16,425 bases of DNA from an uncultured Candidatus Neoarthromitus sp. GTDB lineage: Bacteria; Bacillota; Clostridia; Clostridiales; Clostridiaceae. Position numbers and translations under genes: made by a program. The DNA is taken from the NCBI GenBank assembly GCA_937890765.1, contig CALADQ010000002.1, positions 1-16,425 on the forward strand, in the 5' to 3' direction. Positions 7,779 through 14,054 of this stretch are shown one piece after another. A model generated the notes under the pieces. The model had not been told where the DNA came from, ran no database searches, and worked only from the letters and a program-made list of their open reading frames with translations. Within the stretch, counting starts at the first letter, position 1, and every line of letters starts with the position of its first letter.

Positions 7779-7807
7779 ATTATATTTCAATCCACGCACC
7801 CACGCAA
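7779..7807 (-). promoter_or_regulatory. possible hybrid promoter across the repeat-insert junction
   Basis: On the minus strand a perfect TATAAT (7779-7784) is formed by the last base of the repeat plus the first five of the insert. Exactly 17 nt upstream, inside the repeat, lies TTGCGT (7802-7807), a three-of-six match to a -35 box. It points at the ASCH gene, whose ATG is 38 nt from the TATAAT. The match could be fortuitous. Confidence 0.3.
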
Positions 7808-8551
7808 GGTGCGACGCCTTTACCCGTAGTTAAAAAGATAGATATTTAGTTATTTCAATCCACGCACCCACGCAAGGTGCGACTGACACAGCGTGTTTTT
7901 TAGACGTAATCTCTATATCTATTTCAATCCACGCACCCACGCAAGGTGCGACAGCAATACAAGGCACTAGAAGTGGTTTATTGTATATTTCAATCCACGC
8001 ACCCACGCAAGGTGCGACCTGTTGGGAAAATGATTGATAACTTCATCACATTGATTTCAATCCACGCACCCACGCAAGGTGCGACAAGGACAAAACAATT
8101 ACAAAAGGTTAGAATATGACATTTCAATCCACGCACCCACGCAAGGTGCGACCATTACAAAAACAGATTTTAAAAAAAGAGAAAAGAATTTCAATCCACG
8201 CACCCACGCAAGGTGCGACAATCGGCACCTTATACACCCGTTTTAAGCAAGATATTTCAATCCACGCACCCACGCAAGGTGCGACAAGGCCAAGACAAAA
8301 ACAATATTTTAAGAATTGTTATTTCAATCCACGCACCCACGCAAGGTGCGACCACTGACCATGATAAATATAAGCATATTAAATGTATTTCAATCCACGC
8401 ACCCACGCAAGGTGCGACGAGGATATGAGTTTTATAAAAAAGGAGCTAGTCGATTTCAATCCACGCACCCACGCAAGGTGCGACTCATTATCTTTATCTT
8501 AATATGGTTAAAGGTCATAATTTCAATCCACGCACCCACGCAAGGTGCGAC
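7784..8551 (-). CRISPR. type I-C CRISPR array, leader-proximal block (12 repeats, 11 spacers)
   Basis: Repeats of 32 nt start at 7784, 7852, 7921, 7987, 8054, 8121, 8188, 8254, 8321, 8387, 8453 and 8520, and all appear identical. Spacers are 34-37 nt and I see no duplicated spacer among them. The repeat matches the type I-C class: an internal stem CGCACC/GGTGCG and a 3' end of GTGGATTGAAAT that provides the 5' handle of the crRNA after Cas5 cleavage. The newest end is at 8551, next to the leader and cas2. Transcription therefore runs leftwards, continuing the cas operon direction. I found no obvious match between these spacers and other parts of the window by eye. Confidence 0.97.
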
Positions 8552-8719
8552 AGTTAAAGTTAAAAGTAACTGTCCATGATAAATAGAAAACCTATTTATG
8601 CGAACAATAATATTTTGTATAATTTATTTGTGAATGTCAATATAAACTATTTTATCAAAGTTAAACATTATGAGTTTTGCGAGCCTTCTAGAAATTTTAT
8701 GTACACTTGTACTTCGCAA
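8552..8719 (-). promoter_or_regulatory. CRISPR leader
   Basis: The 168 nt between the cas2 stop and the first repeat are AT-rich and hold no gene. Next to cas2 they contain a set of palindromes: TTGCGA (8677-8682) paired with TCGCAA (8714-8719), enclosing TTCTAGAA (8686-8693) and GTACACTTGTAC (8701-8712). The repeat-proximal 100 nt contain the putative array promoter. New spacers are expected to be inserted at 8551/8552. The start of the leader is inferred from the gene boundary. Confidence 0.8.
8612..8640 (-). promoter_or_regulatory. putative promoter of the CRISPR array
   Basis: A consensus -35 box TTGACA (8635-8640) is followed after 17 nt by CAAAAT (8612-8617), four of six matches to a -10 box. 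Transcription would start near 8605, about 54 nt before the first repeat, a usual distance for a leader promoter. The weak -10 leaves the exact start uncertain. Confidence 0.55.
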
Positions 8720-9010
8720 CTAAATTATAATAATATCTTCAACATCAACGGAAGGTTTAGATCCTACATGAAGCACTTTTCTTCTTCCAGACTTTCCTAA
8801 ATTATAGTATCTAACACTATCTCGTGTTTTATCTATTATCTTACTAATATCATTTTTAAGCATTTCAAACTGTAAATTGTCAACAACACATTCAAAAACT
8901 GAATTTTGAACTCTCACACCGTAATTTTCACAAGTCTTTGAAACTTTACGAAGTCTTTTTTCTCCATCCTCAGAATTAACTTCTATATCGTAAGTTACTA
9001 AGATAAGCAC
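8720..9010 (-). CDS. cas2: CRISPR adaptation endoribonuclease-fold protein Cas2
   Basis: Cas2 forms the central dimer of the Cas1-Cas2 integrase that inserts new spacers at the leader end. The 96-residue protein begins MLILVTYDI, with the conserved first strand ending in Asp8, and continues with RRLRKV-like residues and NSVFEC, as in type I-C Cas2. The start is a GTG with AGAGGTG a few nt upstream; cas1 ends 14 nt before it. It is the last gene of the operon, and the leader follows its stop directly. Confidence 0.95.
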   Translation of the reverse strand: MLILVTYDIEVNSEDGEKRLRKVSKTCENYGVRVQNSVFECVVDNLQFEMLKNDISKIIDKTRDSVRYYNLGKSGRRKVLHVGSKPSVDVEDIIII

Positions 9011-9024
9011 TTAATCACCTCTAT

Positions 9025-10053
9025 TTATTTCATTAAATACGGAGGATATTCTTCTAAATCTCCTCTTAAATATCTAGCAAGTAATAATGACTGAACATAT
9101 GGTATAAGACCAATTTCTATTTTTTCACCTAAAAACGGATGTATTACAGTATCTTTCTTTCTTTTTTGCCACGCAACAAGTATATTTTTACGGGCATCCT
9201 CCAAAATTAAAACACTTCCATTTTCTTTTACAATGAAATCATTTTGTTTTATAACTCTTGTATTTATTAATTTTAATACAAATCTATCGCATAAATATGG
9301 CCTCAATTCTTCCATCATATCTAAAGCTAAACTACTTCTTCCAGGTCTATCTCTATGTAAAAATCCAGCTTGTGTATCAAGTCCAACGCTTTCAAGAGAT
9401 GATTCCATATCATGAGAAAAAAGTACATATACAAAAGAAAGCAAAGCGTTAACTCTATCAAGAGGCGGCCTTCTATTTCTTGATTTAAATTCAAAATTTT
9501 CCTTATCAACTAGTATTAATTTATCAAAAACATCAAAATAATATTTACTTCCAACTCCTTCAAATCCTCTTAAAGTATTTAAATCTTCACATTTAAAAAC
9601 ATTTTTTATACCATCTGACAAATATTCAATAGATTTTTTCATTTCATCATCAAACTTATCTGCATAATCCCTTTTAAAGCGATTCAACACATTTCTATAA
9701 TTAATAAGTTTACCTATGACAAAATTTCTAGCAATTAAACAAGACATCTTTTCATCATCAGAAATTCTATATTGCTTTTTCCTAAGCAAAATATTTCCCG
9801 AAACTTTTCCTTGTACTCTAAAAAGAAATTTACCAAATGGAGTATGAAAACTCATTCCAATATTTTTTTCTGCACACATTGCCATAAGTTTTGTACTAGC
9901 TCCTCGATAACTAAAACATACAATTCCTTCTAAATTATGACTTGGAATTTTTATAGGTTTTTGGCCGCTTATAAGTATAGATATATCTTCACCATCTTTT
10001 GATAAATAAGCTTCTTCGTTAGTTACATATAATACATTTAATAATTTTTTCAT
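9025..10053 (-). CDS. cas1: CRISPR-associated endonuclease/integrase Cas1 (type I-C)
   Basis: Cas1 carries the catalytic site for spacer integration and works with Cas2 and, in this subtype, Cas4. The 342-residue protein has an N-terminal beta domain with EGIVCFSYRGAS and a C-terminal helical domain. The metal-binding triad is visible: Glu165 in LRGFEGVGSKYYF, His233 in AGFLHRDRPGRSSLALD, and Asp245 (with Glu248 nearby). The ATG follows the cas4 stop with no gap (TAAATG), with GAGG 8 nt upstream inside the cas4 end. Length and residues are normal for the family. Confidence 0.97.
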   Translation of the reverse strand: MKKLLNVLYVTNEEAYLSKDGEDISILISGQKPIKIPSHNLEGIVCFSYRGASTKLMAMCAEKNIGMSFHTPFGKFLFRVQGKVSGNILLRKKQYRISDDEKMSCLIARNFVIGKLINYRNVLNRFKRDYADKFDDEMKKSIEYLSDGIKNVFKCEDLNTLRGFEGVGSKYYFDVFDKLILVDKENFEFKSRNRRPPLDRVNALLSFVYVLFSHDMESSLESVGLDTQAGFLHRDRPGRSSLALDMMEELRPYLCDRFVLKLINTRVIKQNDFIVKENGSVLILEDARKNILVAWQKRKKDTVIHPFLGEKIEIGLIPYVQSLLLARYLRGDLEEYPPYLMK

Positions 10054-10707
10054 TTAACTATCCTCAATGTATGAATTAATATAATTTTTAACTTTATTAT
10101 ATTTACAACTTAGTTTAGGCAAACAAATATCATATAACGAACAATTTTTACAATGCTTCTTGTAAGATGGTTTTGGTGTTATTCCATTTTCAAAATAATA
10201 ATTCATTTTTTCAACTAACCCTTTAACATTTTCTCTAAGTTCATTTGTAAAAACAACTTCAACTCTTTTCCTTAACTTACCATAATAAAGATATCCTTTT
10301 TCAATTTTCGTATTAAACATTTCTTCAAGACAAATAGCTTGAACACAAAGTTGTGAAATATCACTTTCATCATTTTTAACATCACCAACTTTATATTCAA
10401 TTGGAATTGCATCATATCTACCATCTCTTCCCGAAATTTCAATTCCTAAACCATCATTCCTTAAACGAAATTCCACACAATCACTAATACCTTTTAAACG
10501 CAATTTATGTGAAATTAAAGGAATGGAGCGAGAGATTACACGCTCGCTCCTTTTTTCAAAAATATATGGATCATCAACTTTTTCGTGAAATTTATGTCCC
10601 TTAAAAGTTTTATCATTATCTTTCCAAATTTGCTCTATATGTATAAACGCCCATTGACGTGGACAAAATTCAAAATGTTGAATTCCTGAAATCATCAAAT
10701 AATCCAT
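10054..10707 (-). CDS. cas4: CRISPR-associated exonuclease Cas4
   Basis: Cas4 trims prespacers and secures PAM-correct orientation during adaptation. The 217-residue protein has the RecB-type nuclease core, with Asp76 in KGISDCVEF, Glu104 and Lys106 in PIEYKVG, and Gln119/Gln123 in SQLCVQAICLEE. The iron-sulfur cysteines Cys15 (EFCPRQ), Cys186, Cys189 and Cys195 (CKNCSLYDIC) are all present. The start lies 5 nt after the cas7 stop and lacks a clear ribosome binding site, which suggests coupled translation. A GC-rich perfect hairpin plus T-run on the opposite strand lies inside the gene (10525-10556), where the protein reads EKRSERVISRS. Confidence 0.95.
   Translation of the reverse strand: MDYLMISGIQHFEFCPRQWAFIHIEQIWKDNDKTFKGHKFHEKVDDPYIFEKRSERVISRSIPLISHKLRLKGISDCVEFRLRNDGLGIEISGRDGRYDAIPIEYKVGDVKNDESDISQLCVQAICLEEMFNTKIEKGYLYYGKLRKRVEVVFTNELRENVKGLVEKMNYYFENGITPKPSYKKHCKNCSLYDICLPKLSCKYNKVKNYINSYIEDS
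10525..10556 (+). terminator. antisense intrinsic terminator inside cas4
   Basis: On the plus strand GGAGCGAG (10525-10532) and CTCGCTCC (10543-10550) form a perfect 8-bp, mostly G-C stem around a 10-nt loop, followed at once by six T residues. This is a textbook factor-independent terminator, antisense to cas4, in a gene that is otherwise very AT-rich. It would stop transcripts entering the cas operon from the left. The same hairpin forms in the sense mRNA but lacks a following U-run there. Confidence 0.6.
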
Positions 10708-10712
10708 AACAA

Positions 10713-11576
10713 CTAAAGTTTTTCAATAAGTTTTACGCCACTAGGAAGATTATTATCATCTATATTAATTTCATAATCACCAAAACTTCTAGCAGGTTTC
10801 GACTTATCTTTTCTTTCAATTTTTATTAAGTTAAATAATTTATGAGACGGAGCATTTCCAAGAGATGTTTCATGTTCAAAAACAAATAATTTTCTTGTTG
10901 CCATTTTGCCACGTGATGCAGAATGGTCATATTCAAACATATTTATAAGAGCGTTCCATAAAATATTTAAATCTTCTTCACTAAATCCTGTAACTTTTTC
11001 TGCTAAATGTGCCGAAACATAACCTTCCATTCTATACAAGCCATAAGGAATTATTTGTTTTCTTCCCATAGTTTGTCCTTTCTCTAAATCTTTTATATTT
11101 GTAACTGCACATCTAGTAATCGTTAAATCCTGAGAAAAAATAGGATCTATACTCCTTCCAAAATTTAATTGAATTGGACCTCTAACTTGTCCACAATTAA
11201 CTTCATTGCTCATCACTGCTCCAAAAGCTCTTATATCATAAAAATTTTTACACATATATCCTGTAAGTTCTTTTGCAACTTTTTCATCTTTTGGAAGTTT
11301 TTTATTTTCAGGTTTTAAATCAAAAGCTTCATAAGCTTTTCTATGTTGTTCGTTTAAAACAGCACCATTTTTAACATAAATATCAAATCCTTGTTTTTCT
11401 CCTTCAACTACTTCTATGTAATTTCTAATTTTTCTTTTAATACAAACATCTGTTACAATTCCATGACCTGTTTCTGGATCAATTCTTGGCATATTTCCAG
11501 CATCAGGATCCCCATTCGGATTTCCATTTTCAACATCAAATAATATTACAAACTCATATCTTTTATTTAGTGACAT
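10713..11576 (-). CDS. cas7: Cascade backbone protein Cas7 (type I-C, Csd2)
   Basis: Cas7 polymerises along the crRNA spacer to form the backbone of the type I-C interference complex. The 287-residue protein opens with the family signature FVILFDVENGNPNGDPDAGN, an RRM-type strand followed by the NPNGDP loop, then GIVTDVCIKRKIRNY. The later VRGPIQLNFGRSIDPI and GRKQIIPYGLYR are also typical of Csd2. It follows the cas8c stop by 2 nt and uses GGGAGG located in the last codons of cas8c. It appears intact and of normal length. Confidence 0.96.
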   Translation of the reverse strand: MSLNKRYEFVILFDVENGNPNGDPDAGNMPRIDPETGHGIVTDVCIKRKIRNYIEVVEGEKQGFDIYVKNGAVLNEQHRKAYEAFDLKPENKKLPKDEKVAKELTGYMCKNFYDIRAFGAVMSNEVNCGQVRGPIQLNFGRSIDPIFSQDLTITRCAVTNIKDLEKGQTMGRKQIIPYGLYRMEGYVSAHLAEKVTGFSEEDLNILWNALINMFEYDHSASRGKMATRKLFVFEHETSLGNAPSHKLFNLIKIERKDKSKPARSFGDYEINIDDNNLPSGVKLIEKL

Positions 11577-11578
11577 AA

Positions 11579-11947
11579 TTAATTTTCCTCCCTATCTTTT
11601 TTACTTGTATATATATCTTCTCTTTGATGATAATACCCTAAAATAAACATTCCCTGTTCATCAATTGAAAATATTGCTGGGAACTCATTAACATTTAATA
11701 ATATTTCCCCTATCATTTTGTCATAATAATTAAAATTTGTACTACCTTCTTTTTTAATTTTTGCTATATGATGTTGTGCTAAATTTAATAAATTTGGAAA
11801 AATAGATTTTGGTGTAGAAGATGCTGCAGATAGATATTTTTCTCTAATATTACTTCCATTATTGGAATCCATCTGTATTTTTTCAAGTATTGCAAAAATC
11901 CTTCCCAAATTGTATGCAACATTTGTAGATTTTGTATTTAATGACAC
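11579..11947 (-). CDS. cas11c: small subunit Cas11c, internal in-frame translation product of cas8c
   Basis: Type I-C systems are known to make their small Cascade subunit Cas11 from an internal start inside cas8c. Here a GTG at 11947, codon 473 of cas8c, is preceded by GAGGGGG (11956-11962) with an 8-nt gap, the best ribosome binding site within the 3' half of the gene. The product would be 122 residues, starting MSLNTKSTNVAYNLGR and sharing the cas8c stop, close to the size of known Cas11c. Cas11 lines the belly of Cascade and stabilises the displaced strand. It would be translated in excess over Cas8c, matching the stoichiometry of the complex. The start is inferred from spacing and family precedent and is not visible to ordinary gene callers. 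Confidence 0.75.
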   Translation of the reverse strand: MSLNTKSTNVAYNLGRIFAILEKIQMDSNNGSNIREKYLSAASSTPKSIFPNLLNLAQHHIAKIKKEGSTNFNYYDKMIGEILLNVNEFPAIFSIDEQGMFILGYYHQREDIYTSKKDREEN

Positions 11948-13363
11948 AGTTACTTCCCCCTCTTTATCTCTAAATTTATTTAGTCTATAATATCTTTTTA
12001 AATATCCCTTTATAAATGAAACTCTTATATGATTTATAACGAAATCTTCTCCCGCCTCTGCTCTTATTCTTCCAAGAATTTGATTATAAATAGATATAGG
12101 ATAAACATTTCCTGTCAAAATACTCTTAAAAAGAGAATTAATTAAAGTATTTGGTACATTTTGAGTTTTACCATAAGGTGTTATAGTTTTTAATATTGAT
12201 GAGATTTTCACCCCTACTTCTTCATAAACAAAATTTTTTTTGCCAATATTTCGTTTTCTCTTAAGTTTTGTATCTTCAAAATGTTTATTTGATAATCTTA
12301 CAAAATCTCCAATAGAATTTTTAAACCAAAATCTTATAAAAACTCTAGCATTGTTGGGTGAAAGACCTAATATATACATATTAATTGAACTGTCATAATT
12401 AATTTTATCAACATCAACTGTCATACCTTTTCTAATAAGCTTTATTACACTCTCAATTTCATCAACTCCCTCCTGATTATATTCAATTTCATTATCCCTT
12501 TCATTTTCTTCTAACATAAATGCAGGGAAAAATTCTTCTTCTTTACATCCGATTTTATCACTCCAAAATACAACAGTATTACCAGACATATATAAATTAT
12601 TATCTTCACTTAAAAGTAAAGTATTTAGAGCCGTTGTATATTTAAACATAGAGTTATATGAAATATTTACCTTTTCATTATAAGAATCTGAACCATCAAA
12701 ACATATGTATGAACCAGCAGGTTGACCACCTTTAAGTTTAATAACTTCATACTTAGAACATAATTCATCTAATAGATTACCTGATACTAAACAAATTCCT
12801 TCTTCTTTAGACTGAGTATTATTTTTTTTAATAGAATTATATTCTATAAATTTTTGTCTAACTTCATAAATATCATGAATACATTCTTTATCTCCATCTA
12901 GAGAAAAAACTATAAGACCACCTTTCAAGCATTCTTCATCCATTTTTTGAACATTTTCAATATTTTTATCTTTATTTTCAAAAAATCCCATAATAGCTTT
13001 GTAATATTTTGAATCTTCTATACTTTTTAAAATAATTTCATGATATTTTTTAGATTCTTCAAAATTTTTATCAAAGTATTGAAAACTTTTCTTATCTTTA
13101 TTATAAAAGTATCCTAGAAGATATTTAGAATTATCACAAAGAAATGATGGAAGTATCCCACTTGTTTTAGTAACTTGCAAAGGAACTGACATAAAAACAC
13201 CTTGCTTATCTTCTTGCAAATCTAAAACTTGTTTTATTAAACCTTCTTCATTGATAACAAATTTAAACGATATTTTTTTAATACTAGAATTAAAATCGGC
13301 AACTTGAAATTTATCTGAATTCATCATCAAATCATAACAATCCACTAATTCCTTCAGAATCAT
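11579..13363 (-). CDS. cas8c: Cascade large subunit Cas8c (Csd1)
   Basis: Cas8c is the large subunit of type I-C Cascade: it reads the PAM, helps open the target duplex and recruits Cas3. The 594-residue protein matches the family in length and starts with MILKELVDCYDLM. Recognisable family stretches are YILGLSPNNARVFIRFW in the middle and NVAYNLGRIFAILEKIQ near the C-terminus. It overlaps the cas5 stop by 4 nt and uses AAGGGGG 7 nt upstream of its ATG. The last 122 codons are very probably also translated separately as Cas11 from an internal GTG (see that entry). Confidence 0.95.
   Translation of the reverse strand: MILKELVDCYDLMMNSDKFQVADFNSSIKKISFKFVINEEGLIKQVLDLQEDKQGVFMSVPLQVTKTSGILPSFLCDNSKYLLGYFYNKDKKSFQYFDKNFEESKKYHEIILKSIEDSKYYKAIMGFFENKDKNIENVQKMDEECLKGGLIVFSLDGDKECIHDIYEVRQKFIEYNSIKKNNTQSKEEGICLVSGNLLDELCSKYEVIKLKGGQPAGSYICFDGSDSYNEKVNISYNSMFKYTTALNTLLLSEDNNLYMSGNTVVFWSDKIGCKEEEFFPAFMLEENERDNEIEYNQEGVDEIESVIKLIRKGMTVDVDKINYDSSINMYILGLSPNNARVFIRFWFKNSIGDFVRLSNKHFEDTKLKRKRNIGKKNFVYEEVGVKISSILKTITPYGKTQNVPNTLINSLFKSILTGNVYPISIYNQILGRIRAEAGEDFVINHIRVSFIKGYLKRYYRLNKFRDKEGEVTVSLNTKSTNVAYNLGRIFAILEKIQMDSNNGSNIREKYLSAASSTPKSIFPNLLNLAQHHIAKIKKEGSTNFNYYDKMIGEILLNVNEFPAIFSIDEQGMFILGYYHQREDIYTSKKDREEN
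11956..11962 (-). promoter_or_regulatory. internal ribosome binding site for Cas11c
   Basis: GAGGGGG stands out in AT-rich coding sequence and lies 8 nt before the in-frame GTG at 11947. It encodes the residues EGE of Cas8c, so it is also ordinary coding sequence. Confidence 0.7.
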
Positions 13364-14037
13364 TTATTAACCCCCTTTTGAAGATCTTTAGGGATACATA
13401 TTTTACCCTCAACCATTTCAGCTCTGAAAAATATCGGATTATATTTTTCAACTTTTTTATATGAATCACTTTCTTTTACGAAATCTATATCATAAAGCAT
13501 CCATCCTAAATCTTTTGTTTCATTAAGTGGCAAAAAATCTTCATCTTCCAAAAGTTCAAAATTACATGAAAATTCCCTACATCCTAAATATGGTTGATTA
13601 AAACATTCTCCATTTCTAGCACGCCTTAAAAAAATGTTATAATGCTTTTTCTCATCATCACTTTCACCAGCATATTTAGTCATTTCAAAATGAGCTTTTA
13701 TAACATATTCAACATCCTTAAGAATCATCGAATTTCTTTGTTGCCTATTTTTATTTGTATCTATGTAAAAACTATCATTTGGATTTTTAATTGAATTTTT
13801 AATAGCTTTTTCAGAAATAATATTATTTACTTCATTTCTGAGTATTGTTTGAAATTTAATAGGTTTAATTACATTTATTTCGTCTATAACCCATTTTATT
13901 GCAGGTTTCCAATGAATCGCTTCAAATATAGCTCTAGCTGAAGATGGAGTTATAACATCATAACTAACTCTTTCTACTTTCATTTCAGGTCTCGTAAAAC
14001 ACGCATAATCTCCCCAAACTCTTAAAGTAAATCCCAT
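13360..14037 (-). CDS. cas5: Cas5 (Cas5d/Cas5c), pre-crRNA endonuclease and handle-binding subunit
   Basis: In type I-C, which lacks Cas6, Cas5 cuts pre-crRNA at the base of the repeat stem and stays on the 5' handle. The 225-residue protein opens with FTLRVWGDYACFTRPEMKVE, includes VSYDVITPSSARAIFEAI, and contains YLGCREF, all typical. From my memory of the characterised Bacillus halodurans enzyme, its catalytic residues are Tyr46, Lys116 and His117. The Lys-His pair corresponds to Lys131-His132 here (KKHYNIF). The tyrosine of the IYWKP motif is replaced by His42 (IHWKP, codon CAT at 13912-13914). The gene lies 17 nt after cas3, with GGGAGG 6 nt upstream of the ATG, and overlaps cas8c by 4 nt. 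No cas6 is present in the window. Confidence 0.96.
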   Translation of the reverse strand: MGFTLRVWGDYACFTRPEMKVERVSYDVITPSSARAIFEAIHWKPAIKWVIDEINVIKPIKFQTILRNEVNNIISEKAIKNSIKNPNDSFYIDTNKNRQQRNSMILKDVEYVIKAHFEMTKYAGESDDEKKHYNIFLRRARNGECFNQPYLGCREFSCNFELLEDEDFLPLNETKDLGWMLYDIDFVKESDSYKKVEKYNPIFFRAEMVEGKICIPKDLQKGVNK

Positions 14038-14054
14038 AAATTCCTCCCTAAAAT

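Larger units (their letters stand above)
6919..7783. other. 865-nt phage-like segment occupying one spacer position
   Basis: The segment lies exactly between two perfect repeats (one ending at 6918, one starting at 7784), where a spacer of about 35 nt is expected. It holds an ASCH-domain gene, a small basic-protein gene and a PAPS-reductase-like gene cut off at the left border, all on the minus strand and tightly packed as in a phage operon. I see no terminal inverted repeats, no target duplication and no transposase, so it is not an insertion sequence. Parts of it, especially 7200-7380, are richer in G+C than the flanking DNA. Likely origins are recombination of two spacers with the phage they came from, or capture of an abnormally long prespacer. 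A phage origin is inferred from gene content and packing. Confidence 0.85.

Noticed and set aside
6919..7783. The insert as an insertion sequence or integron-like cassette
   Set aside because: There are no inverted ends, target duplication, transposase or attachment site, and the borders coincide with intact CRISPR repeats.
6618..8551. Two separate CRISPR arrays rather than one split array
   Set aside because: The repeats and orientation are the same and there is one cas2-side leader. No leader-like promoter or palindrome set precedes the left block, and the only terminator is at the far left end.
8116..8579. Three overlapping plus-strand frames made of FQSTHPRKVR-type repeats
   Set aside because: Same artefact from translating the repeats and spacers of the leader-proximal block.
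8576..8800. 74-codon frame on the plus strand across the leader and the cas2 end
   Set aside because: It runs antisense to the leader and the cas2 end, has no ribosome binding site, and has an AT-rich nonsense composition.
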